64,000 nt of DNA from Anaerococcus sp. (GTDB taxonomy: Bacteria > Bacillota > Clostridia > Tissierellales > Peptoniphilaceae), in NCBI GenBank assembly GCA_030532385.1, contig JAUNLG010000007.1, forward strand, positions 24,483 to 88,482. Direction: 5' to 3'. The notes beneath the pieces are model-generated. The model was not told the origin of the DNA. It saw nothing but the letters and a program-made list of their open reading frames with translations, and made no database searches. Numbering within the stretch: the stretch's first letter is position 1; the number at the start of each line of letters is the position of its first letter. A program made the position numbers and the translations under genes. Below, in pieces: positions 7,674 to 15,090 of this stretch.

Positions 7674-8486
7674 CTAGAAAGCCTTTTGGCTTGCATTATC
7701 ATTGGCAATGATTATAGCATCTGTATGGTCTCTAAGGAGGGTAGCTGGGAATTTCGCAGAAACTTCACCATATAAGGTCTGTCTAACAACAGCCCTATGC
7801 CAGTCCCTAAAGACCCCTATGACAATCTTTCTAGAAGATAGGATCTCCTTCATACCCAAGGTTATAGCATATTTTGGCATGGCACTTATGGCTCCATTTA
7901 AATCTCCTATAGAATTTACAGTCCTAGTTTCCCTTGAAATCTCTAAGACCCTAGTAGAAAGTTTCTTAAATTCTTCCTTATCCATATCTTCAGGTTCATT
8001 AAAGGCAAGGTGGCCTGTTATTCCAATTCCGCCAAAGCAGATATCCACTCCCCCAAGGTCTTTCATTTTCTCATAAACCTTATCAGGATTTTTTGGATCA
8101 GGGAAAATCCTGTGATCTTCATCCATAACAAGGTCCTTATCTATCCTTCCATAAACTTCCCTATCCATAAAACCTCTAAAGGATAGCCTGTGGTCCTTGT
8201 CTATATATTCTTTATCGTCTGTCAAATACTCATCCATATTGAAAAAATATGTATTTTTTAAAGAAAGTCTTCTCTCATTTACTAGCCTTACAAAAATAGG
8301 ATATTGGCCAACAGGTCCAACAGGAACTATAAAAACAGTATTTTCTCCCTTTTCATTATTTTTTTCAATCTCTTTAACCATTCTAAGGGCAATTTCATAA
8401 AAAACTTCCCCAGACTCTCCAAGTTTTAGTAGGGGTAAGCTTGAATTTTCCCCTAATTCTTCTTTTCCTATATTAAAATATTCCAT
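7674..8486 (-). CDS. NagB-like glucosamine-6-phosphate deaminase/isomerase lacking the catalytic Asp
   Basis: A 270-residue NagB/6-phosphogluconolactonase-fold protein. It has FFNMDEYL (Asp85, equivalent to E. coli Asp72), the loop FGGIGITGHLAFNEP (152-166), and NSIGDLNGAISAMPKYAITLGM. In E. coli NagB the loop reads GGVGNDGHIAFNEP with catalytic Asp141, His143 and Glu148. Here His159 and Glu164 remain but the Asp position is Thr157 (other family members usually carry Asp or Asn). The C-terminal lid also differs (FRDWHRAVVRQTL). Isomerisation of a different amino-sugar or ketose phosphate is possible. It lies 8 bp upstream of the aldolase gene with AGGAG before its own start. Confidence 0.75.
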   Translation of the reverse strand: MEYFNIGKEELGENSSLPLLKLGESGEVFYEIALRMVKEIEKNNEKGENTVFIVPVGPVGQYPIFVRLVNERRLSLKNTYFFNMDEYLTDDKEYIDKDHRLSFRGFMDREVYGRIDKDLVMDEDHRIFPDPKNPDKVYEKMKDLGGVDICFGGIGITGHLAFNEPEDMDKEEFKKLSTRVLEISRETRTVNSIGDLNGAISAMPKYAITLGMKEILSSRKIVIGVFRDWHRAVVRQTLYGEVSAKFPATLLRDHTDAIIIANDNASQKAF

Positions 8487-8528
8487 CTATATCTCCTTAT
8501 CTTTTCTTACCAGGATACTTTTAACTGC

Positions 8529-9425
8529 TTATCTTAAAATTGAAGAACCAATCATCCTTAGGGTAAGAGATTCTCCCCTTAAGGCTATGGATAATTCTAA
8601 GATATTTCTATATGGAGCAAGGCCTGAATAACCATGGTCTCCTATATGGTGGATATCAACACCAGTCATCTTGTTTAAAAGTGCCAAGTGTCTTATAGTT
8701 TCTACAGATGCAGCCTCTTGGCTTGTTCCTATGGCACTCATAGCAAGGGCTTTCTTTTCATGGATTATATCTACAAGATTTTTGTTATAATCAACAGTCA
8801 ACCCAGGAAAAGTTCCCACTGCTGGAAGTAGGATTACATCAGCACCAGCATCTACAAAGTCACTTACAGTTTTTTCATCAATTATTTTTTCACTTATCCC
8901 TGACCCATGCATCTTTCCTGCAATAATAACTCCATCAAAGTTTTCTCTTGTAAGTTTTATTGCCTCTTTTATTGATTCATTGGATACGCCTGTTGAAGGG
9001 TTGCCAGTTAGGGAAATTATATCAAAACCAAGGTCTTTTGCCTTCTTGACACTTTCTTTACTACATATCCTTCCTCTTGCTATAAGATCCCTATCCTCAT
9101 CCATCTTTGCCTTATAGTCAATAGGCTCTAAGTTTAGACCTATAGGTCTTTTTACCAAATTTTTAAGATATCTAACAGGGTCATCTATCTTATCATCAAT
9201 AGCCATGATTTTTTCATCAAATACATCAAAACAATTCAAAAGAATCAAGTCTGCACCAAAGGCCCTAGCTATTTCGCTATTGGTAATCATTGGCTGAAAC
9301 TGTGTTATTGTAACATTGTTTTCAGATAAGATAACCCTACCTTCAGAAATCCTTATTGACTCTATAAGGTCATCCTTATCCATGGCCATAATATCGCTAG
9401 CAAAGGCATCTAAAAATCTTTTCAT
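8529..9425 (-). CDS. Uncharacterised barrel-type protein of a sugar-operon family
   Basis: 298 residues beginning MKRFLDAFASDIMAMDKDD, with SEGRVILSENNVT near residue 30, ARAFGADLILLNCFDVF near 55-70, ISLTGNPSTGVSN, VIIAGKMHGSG, ADVILLPAVGTFPGLTVDY, and IGDHGYSGLAPYRNI. The alternating strand and helix pattern with glycine-rich loops suggests a TIM-barrel lyase or isomerase. I recall close relatives in Firmicute sugar operons annotated loosely as PEP-phosphonomutase-like or haloacid-dehalogenase-like, and neither label is supported by motifs here: there is no DxDxT HAD motif. It is the first gene after the structured element at 9469-9603 and likely shares the pathway of the downstream aldolase and isomerases. 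Function unknown. Confidence 0.6.
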   Translation of the reverse strand: MKRFLDAFASDIMAMDKDDLIESIRISEGRVILSENNVTITQFQPMITNSEIARAFGADLILLNCFDVFDEKIMAIDDKIDDPVRYLKNLVKRPIGLNLEPIDYKAKMDEDRDLIARGRICSKESVKKAKDLGFDIISLTGNPSTGVSNESIKEAIKLTRENFDGVIIAGKMHGSGISEKIIDEKTVSDFVDAGADVILLPAVGTFPGLTVDYNKNLVDIIHEKKALAMSAIGTSQEAASVETIRHLALLNKMTGVDIHHIGDHGYSGLAPYRNILELSIALRGESLTLRMIGSSILR

Positions 9426-9468
9426 CCTAATTCTCCAATCTCTTTAAGATTTTTTGCAATAAATAAGA

Positions 9469-9603
9469 CTGTTGAAGATAACCATCCACCAGCCTCTTCC
9501 TAGTCAAGGTGTCTGGCCTAGTGGGGAGGATTTAGCCCACTGGCTCATGGAGGCCACTTTGCCTAGGAGGAGTTAGTGAAAATGGTTATTTACCCTGCAA
9601 CAG
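9469..9603. repeat. Structured intergenic element with nested inverted repeats
   Basis: Between the transporter genes and the enzyme genes lies a GC-richer 135-bp block. Outer arms CTGTTG (9469-9474) and CAACAG (9598-9603) pair, then ATAACCAT (9478-9485) with ATGGTTAT (9582-9589), then CTCTTCCTAG (9493-9502) with CTAGGAGGAG (9563-9572), and inside them GGCCTAGTGGG (9515-9525) with CCCACTGGC (9536-9544). Either strand folds into a long branched hairpin. It could be an attenuator or processing site that sets different mRNA levels for transporter and enzymes, a structured RNA, or a small palindromic mobile repeat. I match no known riboswitch consensus. Confidence 0.65.
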
Positions 9604-9620
9604 CCCCCACTTAAGTTATT

Positions 9621-10721
9621 CTATTCTAGTGCTTCTTTCATTAGATCAAATTCTACATACTCTTCTACATCTCTAGCTTCTTCAACATCGCCACTTTCTA
9701 TAAACATTTCTTGTTGTCTTTCATAGTAGCCTTTCATTGTGCCATCTTCTATAGCTTCTTTGATAAAGTCTGCAGAAAACCAAGTTGCATCCCCAGTTTC
9801 TACCATAGCAGCTTCCTTATCCTTTGCAGTTTGCTTAGCATATAGGCCTACTGCATAATCCCAGTTTTCTTTATCAGCTGCAAATTGCATAGCCTTATAA
9901 ATTGCCCTAGAAAATCTTAGGACAAGGTCCCTATTTTCTTCAACATACTTAGGAAGAGCTATAAAGCTTGATAGGTTAACTGAATCTGTTGAAAATTCAA
10001 TTTGCTTAGATCCTTCAACATTATCAAGGATTTGTGCATCATATGGGTTCCAAGCTGTAGCAGCATCTACAGATCCACTCATCATAGCAGCAACCATGTT
10101 TGTAGCATCCATCTCATATGGGTCTATATCATCCATAGTAATACCAGCCTTGTTCAAAGCTCCTGTAAGAGCTGTCTCTGATGAAGAACCAGCAGTATAG
10201 GCAATCTTTTTGCCCTTTATATCTTCTATAGTCTCTATGCCACTATCAGGAAGAACTGTAATCTTATCTGTATTATGAACTGATGAAGGTACTATAATAT
10301 TTGCACTACCTTGGATAGCAAGCTTGTGAGCTCCATGGCCTATATAGGCAATGTCAACACTTCCACCCTCCATAGCTGCAATTTCAGATGGACCATCAGC
10401 AAATTCTATCAAATTAACATTTAGGCCTTCTTCTTCAAAATATCCCTTATCAACTGCAGTAACCAAATGCCATAGGGAGGCATAGTTTGGCATGTAGGCA
10501 ACATTTAAATCTACAGTTTCAACTTCGCCTGTACTTTCTTCAGTTTCCTCTGTGTTTTCTTCACTTTCTTCTTCAGTTGTTTCTTCTTCTGTTTGACTTG
10601 TTTCTGTTTCATTCACATTAGCTTCATTGCCTGGATCCGCTTCATTTTGATTAGCCCCACCACAAGCTGTAAGAGACATTAAAGCCATAGCCATAACCAT
10701 CATTTTTACTAATTTTTTCAT
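9621..10721 (-). CDS. ssuA: ABC transporter substrate-binding lipoprotein, SsuA/TauA (NMT1-like) type
   Basis: 366 residues with a lipoprotein signal (lipobox LTAC, Cys at about 20) and an acidic Glu/Thr-rich linker (about 25-68). The binding domain begins LNVAYMPNYASLWHLVTAVD and continues GYFEEEGLNVNLIEFADG, GGSVDIAYIGHGAHKLA and GKKIAYTAGSSSETAL. This is the pattern of SsuA/TauA/nitrate/NMT1 binding proteins, which deliver aliphatic sulfonates, taurine or related small anions to an SsuBC-type transporter. Its ligand is unknown; a transporter of this class in front of sugar-phosphate enzymes is unusual. It is third in the operon behind the permease and ATPase. The start follows AAAGGAGAAACTT. 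Confidence 0.85.
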   Translation of the reverse strand: MKKLVKMMVMAMALMSLTACGGANQNEADPGNEANVNETETSQTEEETTEEESEENTEETEESTGEVETVDLNVAYMPNYASLWHLVTAVDKGYFEEEGLNVNLIEFADGPSEIAAMEGGSVDIAYIGHGAHKLAIQGSANIIVPSSVHNTDKITVLPDSGIETIEDIKGKKIAYTAGSSSETALTGALNKAGITMDDIDPYEMDATNMVAAMMSGSVDAATAWNPYDAQILDNVEGSKQIEFSTDSVNLSSFIALPKYVEENRDLVLRFSRAIYKAMQFAADKENWDYAVGLYAKQTAKDKEAAMVETGDATWFSADFIKEAIEDGTMKGYYERQQEMFIESGDVEEARDVEEYVEFDLMKEALE

Positions 10722-10733
10722 AAGTTTCTCCTT

Positions 10734-11525
10734 TTACTTTCTTACTTCCAAAAATTCCTTGTAAACTTCATCCCAAATAGTATTCTTAAGCTCAACAAAC
10801 CTAGGTGAAGTTTTGATATCTTGAGTTCTAGGATAAGGTATATCTATATCGACAATCCTCTTGATCCTTCCAGGCCTAGCACTCATAATGACAACTCTTT
10901 GGGAAAGGATAACCGCCTCTTCTACATCATGTGTAATAAAGAAACAGGTCTTTTTCTCATTTTCCCATGTCTGTAACAACTCTTGTTGAAGCTGAACCCT
11001 AGTTTGGGCATCAAGAGCTCCAAAAGGTTCATCCATAAGTAAAACCTCTGGGTCAACTGCATAAGCCCTAGCTATGGCAACTCTTTGTTTCATACCACCT
11101 GAAAGCTCCTTTGGGTAAGCATCCTCAAAACCCTCTAAGCCAACAGATTTTATATATTTTCTAGCCCTTGCCTCAGCCTCTTCCTTATTAACATTTTGAA
11201 TCTCTAAACCAAATAGGACATTTTGTAAAACAGTCCTCCAAGGAAATAGGGCATATTGTTGGAAAACCACTCCTCTTTCTACACCAGTTCCCTCTATTGG
11301 CTTACCATCAAGATAGATAGTACCAGAAGTTGGGGTATCAAGACCTGCGATATTATTTAATAAAGTTGACTTGCCACAACCAGATGGTCCGACAACACAA
11401 ATAAACTCATTTTCTTTAATATCAAGGTTTATTCCATTAAGGGCAACAACCTTACCCTTCCTTGTCAAATATTCTTTATAGACATTATCAATCTTAAGTT
11501 TGACATCTAAATCTTCTCTTGCCAC
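10734..11525 (-). CDS. ssuB: ABC transporter ATPase, SsuB/TauB type
   Basis: 263 residues with Walker A GPSGCGKST (about 42-50), Q-loop VVFQQYALFPWRTVLQNV, signature LSGGMKQRVAIARAYAVDP, Walker B VLLMDEPFGALD and switch His in FFITHDVEEAV. The FPWRTV phrase and overall length are typical of nitrate/sulfonate/taurine ATPases. It energises import with the permease at 11507 and the binding protein at 9621. The start is GTG (11525-11523) with GGAG nine bases upstream, overlapping the end of the permease gene by 19 bp, so the two are coupled. Confidence 0.9.
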   Translation of the reverse strand: MAREDLDVKLKIDNVYKEYLTRKGKVVALNGINLDIKENEFICVVGPSGCGKSTLLNNIAGLDTPTSGTIYLDGKPIEGTGVERGVVFQQYALFPWRTVLQNVLFGLEIQNVNKEEAEARARKYIKSVGLEGFEDAYPKELSGGMKQRVAIARAYAVDPEVLLMDEPFGALDAQTRVQLQQELLQTWENEKKTCFFITHDVEEAVILSQRVVIMSARPGRIKRIVDIDIPYPRTQDIKTSPRFVELKNTIWDEVYKEFLEVRK

Positions 11526-12274
11526 CCTGTAAGTCTCCTTTCAATATAATCTGTAATCTTAACTAAAATCAAACCTATAATACCAAGTAAAATTATGTAC
11601 ATTAGCATTCCATCTGATTCAAAGGAGTTAGCAAGGGATCTAATTCTCATACCAATACCCGCTTGAGCTCCTGTAGATTCTGCCGCAAGTAAGGTAGTAA
11701 GACCTGCACTTAGGCCAAGCCTAACAGCTGTGATTATAAAAGGAACTGTAGCAGGAACAATAATCTTAAAGAAGATATCTTTATCACTAGCCCCAAGAAC
11801 CCTAGCAGCCTTGATTAAAGTTACATCAATATTCTTGATTCCTTGATAAATAGTAATAGACATAGTCATAAAAGTTGCTATCCAAATAAGAATAATAGCA
11901 GGCTTCATACCAACACCAAAGGTAATAACTAGCAAAGGAGCATAACCTAGGGCTGGGATATTTCTAATAAAGTTTATCCAAGGTTCCAAGATCTTTTGAA
12001 CAGGCTTATACCAAGCCATCAAAAAAGCTATAGGCAGGGATGTTACAAAACCCAAAGTAAAACCTGTAACAACAGCAATCATTGAAGACTTAATATCTTT
12101 ACCTAAGACACCCCTATCTACCATCTTGCCAACAGCTACAATAACCTTATCTACAAAAGGGAAAGACCTTGAAGTGACTTCACCAATTGATAGTAGGTAC
12201 CAAACAAGAAAGGCAATGGCTATAGAAATTAGCAACCAAATTTTATCATTTAATACCTTTTTATTCTTTTTCAT
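11507..12274 (-). CDS. ssuC: ABC transporter permease, SsuC/TauC type
   Basis: A 255-residue membrane protein with six hydrophobic segments and the inner-membrane coupling motif around IKAARVLGASDKDIFFKIIVPA (EAA loop). NFIRNIPALGYAPLLVITFG is typical of SsuC/TauC permeases. The frame is open nine codons further up to 12301, but GGAGGGTAGA lies seven bases before the internal ATG at 12274, so I place the start there. It is the first gene of the minus-strand operon; the promoter at 12336-12363 drives it and a DeoR gene is divergent. Confidence 0.85.
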   Translation of the reverse strand: MKKNKKVLNDKIWLLISIAIAFLVWYLLSIGEVTSRSFPFVDKVIVAVGKMVDRGVLGKDIKSSMIAVVTGFTLGFVTSLPIAFLMAWYKPVQKILEPWINFIRNIPALGYAPLLVITFGVGMKPAIILIWIATFMTMSITIYQGIKNIDVTLIKAARVLGASDKDIFFKIIVPATVPFIITAVRLGLSAGLTTLLAAESTGAQAGIGMRIRSLANSFESDGMLMYIILLGIIGLILVKITDYIERRLTGWQEKI

Positions 12275-12300
12275 TCTACCCTCCAATAAAACGATTTTCA

Positions 12301-12376
12301 TAAGCTTGTTAATAATTTCAATTAACCTTTATTGTATTATAAATATAACAAATATTAAGTAAATTAGCAAGCTTAA
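12301..12376. promoter_or_regulatory. Paired inverted operator-like sites flanking the transporter promoter
   Basis: TAAGCTTGTTAAT (12301-12313) and, in opposite orientation, TAAGCTTGCTAAT (12375-12363) match at 12 of 13 bases and sit 62 bp apart centre to centre, on either side of the minus-strand -10 box. Each contains AAGCTT. They are candidate binding sites for the divergent DeoR repressor; that link is inference. Confidence 0.45.
12336..12363 (-). promoter_or_regulatory. Promoter of the ABC transporter/catabolic operon
   Basis: Minus strand TTTACT (12363-12358), 16-bp spacer, consensus TATAAT (12341-12336). Confidence 0.65.
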
Positions 12377-12384
12377 CAGATCAA

Positions 12385-12414
12385 TTGGAAATAACGTTTT
12401 TTTAGGAGTATAAT
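12385..12414 (+). promoter_or_regulatory. Promoter of the deoR-type regulator
   Basis: Plus strand TTGGAA (12385-12390), 18-bp spacer, TATAAT (12409-12414), about 40 bp before the ATG at 12457, which has AAAGGA as ribosome site. Confidence 0.6.
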
Positions 12415-12456
12415 TGTATCAGAATCTTTCAAAAACTTTCACAGAAAGGAAAAATT

Positions 12457-13215
12457 ATGATACCACAGGAAAGGTATGAACAAATAAAATCAATATTAAC
12501 CAAAGAAAAAACCATAAGCCTAAAAGACTTAAGCAAGGAAATATTCGTCTCAGAATCAACTCTAAGAAGAGATATAGACTACTTAGAAAATGCAGGCTTT
12601 CTAAAAAAAATAAGAGGAGGCGTAACCATCTCCTCCAATATAAATGGTGAATATTCAAGCTTTATAAGGCAAAATAGAAATACAGAAGAAAAACAATATA
12701 TGGCAAGTCTATGCGATAAGTATTTTCTAAAAGATGACCTATCCATGTTTTTAGATGACTCATCAACAACAAGTTATCTTACAAAATACATAAAAAATTA
12801 TAAGCAGATGGTTGTCCTAACCCACAGTATAGAAATAGCCAAAAACTTATACGAATCAAGCAATGTCAAATGTCTCCTGTCAGGAGGAACCCTCAAATTT
12901 AATAGCTTCTCCCTAGTAGGCCTACAAGTCTATGACTTTCTAAAGTCCTTTTATGCTGATTACCTTTTTGTATCTTGCAAATGCTTAGATAGCAAAAATA
13001 TTTATGAAGCTGATAGCGAACTTGCTGGAATAAAAAAAATCATGCTAAATAACTCAAGCAAAAAGGTTCTTTTGGCAGACTCCTCAAAATTTGACAAAAA
13101 ATCCTTTGTATCAAACTACAAACCGACCCAATTTGACTATATAATAACCGACAAAAAACCATCAGATGCCTTCATAAATAGCCTAAAACCTTTTACGGAA
13201 GTAATTTGGGAATAG
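12457..13215 (+). CDS. DeoR/GlpR family transcriptional regulator
   Basis: 252 residues. The N-terminal winged helix-turn-helix reads MIPQERYEQIKSILTKEK, then ISLKDLSKEIFVSEST and LRRDIDYLENAGFLKKIRGG (about 20-58), a classic DeoR head. The C-terminal effector domain has DDSSTTSYL, VVLTHSIEIAKNLY, LLSGGTL and KKVLLADSSKFDKKSF. These regulators are usually repressors that release DNA on binding a sugar phosphate. It is divergent from the transporter/catabolic operon across a 155-bp region with inverted operator-like sites, so it likely controls that operon and itself. An inducer that is a phosphorylated intermediate of the neighbouring pathway is plausible but not shown. Confidence 0.9.
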   Translation: MIPQERYEQIKSILTKEKTISLKDLSKEIFVSESTLRRDIDYLENAGFLKKIRGGVTISSNINGEYSSFIRQNRNTEEKQYMASLCDKYFLKDDLSMFLDDSSTTSYLTKYIKNYKQMVVLTHSIEIAKNLYESSNVKCLLSGGTLKFNSFSLVGLQVYDFLKSFYADYLFVSCKCLDSKNIYEADSELAGIKKIMLNNSSKKVLLADSSKFDKKSFVSNYKPTQFDYIITDKKPSDAFINSLKPFTEVIWE

Positions 13216-13240
13216 GGGAAAAATCCCTATTCCCTATTTA
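13208..13240 (+). terminator. Terminator of the deoR-type gene
   Basis: GGGAATAGGG (13208-13217) pairs perfectly with CCCTATTCCC (13225-13234), overlapping the TAG stop, followed by TATTTA. The rest of the gap to 13378 shows only a weak 8-bp inverted repeat (13285-13292 with 13341-13348). Confidence 0.7.
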
Positions 13241-13378
13241 AGATTCTTAAGATTTAAAAGATTTAGGGGATATTAAAAGAATTATTTGTAGCAAGTTTAT
13301 TCAAAGATTGGGATTTTAGGGTGCATTTAGCTTGTTTATGGCTACAAAGGACATGTATGAGTGGCTATTTCTTGTCAT

Positions 13379-13421
13379 AAAAATCCCTCCTGATTAGTAT
13401 TAATTTCCCCTAATCAGGAGG
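13379..13421 (-). terminator. Terminator of the PTS/glycosidase operon
   Basis: On the minus strand CCTCCTGATTAG pairs with CTAATCAGGAGG (13421-13410 with 13397-13386) and is followed by GATTTTTA, 50 bp after the end of the PTS gene. Confidence 0.85.
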
Positions 13422-13473
13422 CTTCTCTACACAAAGTATTTCACAGTTTTTTTATAAAATTTAGCAATGATTT

Positions 13474-15090
13474 TTATTTTCTAGTATTCAAATAAATATA
13501 ATCATCAACTATAGATCTCATTTTTGTAACTCTTCCGCCATAAATAATTTGAATATTCTTTTCACTAGGCCTTATTATTCCCATAGGTTTAGATAAATTA
13601 ATCTTGGACTCATCTATCTTTGAAGAATCTTTAACTGTTATCCTCAATCTAGAAATGCAATTATCAACATCTTCTATATTATCAATTCCTCCTAAACCAT
13701 CTACAATAACTTCTGCCTCTCTATAGCTTGAATCGATCGAAACTTGTCTATCATCGTCTGATATAGGTTCATCTTCTAATGAATTATTATCTCTTCCCAC
13801 AGTTCTTACATTAAATTTAGTAATGATGAATTTGTAGGTATAGTAATACATAGCAAAAAACAATGGCCCCATAAATAGATATATATACCATTTAGTATCT
13901 GTCCCTTGTAGTACACCAAATACTAACCAATCTATAATTCCACCTTGGATATTACCAATAGTTACTTCAAATAAGTATGGAATTAAGAAAGCTAAACCAG
14001 CAAAAATTGAGTTCATAATCCATAAAATTGGTGAAAGGAATATAAATGTGAATTCAATTGGTTCAGTAATTCCTGTTAGTATCACAGCTGTAAGTCCGGC
14101 AGTATAATATGATAGTACTCTCTTTCTATTTTCAGGCTTAGCACATTTTACAATTGCAAATACAGCTGCGGGCATTCCAAATACCATGTGTAGAATCTTT
14201 CCTTGAGCTAAATATTTAGTAGCTTCAGATGAGAATGGCAAGTTATTTTCTAATTGATATAGGAAAATTTGTAATGAACCCACTAGTGATTTTCCATCTA
14301 TATTTTCAACTCCACCCAATGCTGTAAATCTAAATGTTTGATTTAGAATATGGTGCAATCCTGTAGGATTTATTAATTTTTCTAACATTCCATATAGAAA
14401 GGCCCCAAAAGCACCCGCATCTGAAATCAATTTTCCAGAATTAATTATTAGTTTATTAATTGGTGGCCATATAAAGGCAAGCGCTACACCAACTAAAATC
14501 ATTAATAAGGTATTAATTATAGGTACAAATCTTTTTCCAGAATAAAAGGTCATTGATTGGTGTAATTGTGTATCTCTAAATCTGTTATGTATGAGAACAG
14601 TTAGTAGACCTACAATTATACCCCCTATTACGTTTGTATTATATCCGAAGATTCCTATAACATTAGTAAATTGTGAATTAAAAAGAACTGCATCTGTTTC
14701 ACTCATTCCACTTTCTACCAAATATGCAAGATCTGTAGTTTCTGGAGTGAATCCTTGTATTTGTAGAACATAGTTCATAGCAATCAGCATGGAAATATAA
14801 CCTGCAATAGATGAATAAACCGAGACCTCTTTATCCCTTTTTACCATCCCCATTGGAATTGCCATTGCAAATAATAATGGCAAATATCCGAAAGGAATTC
14901 CAGCTATCTTTCGAATTAGTCCTAGCACGTTTTGAATAATATTATTATTTAAAAAAGGCAAATACTTAATTATATTTGGATTTTGTAAAGCTGCACTTAA
15001 ACCCAAAAATATAGCCATAAATGATAGCAAAGATATTGGAAAAAGAAGTGATTTTCCAAAATCCTGCATAAACGCTTTAAGTTTTTTCAT
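13474..15090 (-). CDS. PTS EIICB permease, glucose/maltose (MalX/GlvC-like) type
   Basis: 538 residues: about ten membrane segments (EIIC, residues 1-430) with GIPFGYLPLLFAMAIPMG, NPTGLHHILN and the family hallmark LTGITEPIEFTF (about 342-353), then a linker and an EIIB domain ending the protein, with phosphorylated Cys in NIEDVDNCISRLRITVKD. It imports and phosphorylates a sugar; an EIIA-Glc partner is not fused and must come from elsewhere. Its ATG overlaps the TGA of the GH38 gene (ATGA). Together with the GH4 and GH38 enzymes this suggests uptake of an alpha-linked disaccharide or glycoside. MalX/GlvC relatives take up maltose-type sugars, but specificity is not proven. Base composition is more AT-rich than in the flanking housekeeping genes. 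Confidence 0.85.
   Translation of the reverse strand: MKKLKAFMQDFGKSLLFPISLLSFMAIFLGLSAALQNPNIIKYLPFLNNNIIQNVLGLIRKIAGIPFGYLPLLFAMAIPMGMVKRDKEVSVYSSIAGYISMLIAMNYVLQIQGFTPETTDLAYLVESGMSETDAVLFNSQFTNVIGIFGYNTNVIGGIIVGLLTVLIHNRFRDTQLHQSMTFYSGKRFVPIINTLLMILVGVALAFIWPPINKLIINSGKLISDAGAFGAFLYGMLEKLINPTGLHHILNQTFRFTALGGVENIDGKSLVGSLQIFLYQLENNLPFSSEATKYLAQGKILHMVFGMPAAVFAIVKCAKPENRKRVLSYYTAGLTAVILTGITEPIEFTFIFLSPILWIMNSIFAGLAFLIPYLFEVTIGNIQGGIIDWLVFGVLQGTDTKWYIYLFMGPLFFAMYYYTYKFIITKFNVRTVGRDNNSLEDEPISDDDRQVSIDSSYREAEVIVDGLGGIDNIEDVDNCISRLRITVKDSSKIDESKINLSKPMGIIRPSEKNIQIIYGGRVTKMRSIVDDYIYLNTRK

Noticed and set aside
7702-8076. Plus-strand open frame opposite the nagB-like gene
   Set aside because: No ribosome site or recognisable protein; antisense to a gene with clear family motifs.
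9469-9603. Possible TPP, cobalamin or NiCo riboswitch, considered because of the NMT1-like transporter and the nickel-linked LarA homologue
   Set aside because: None of the conserved core strings of these riboswitch classes could be found on either strand, so it is listed only as a structured element.
12455-12658. Minus-strand leucine-rich open frame opposite deoR
   Set aside because: Shadow of the DeoR helix-turn-helix coding region; starts and ends without expression signals.
13285-13348. Inverted repeat TTTGTAGC/GCTACAAA between deoR and the PTS operon, considered as a small RNA
   Set aside because: The 48-base loop, lack of a T run and lack of a clear promoter make it unsupported.
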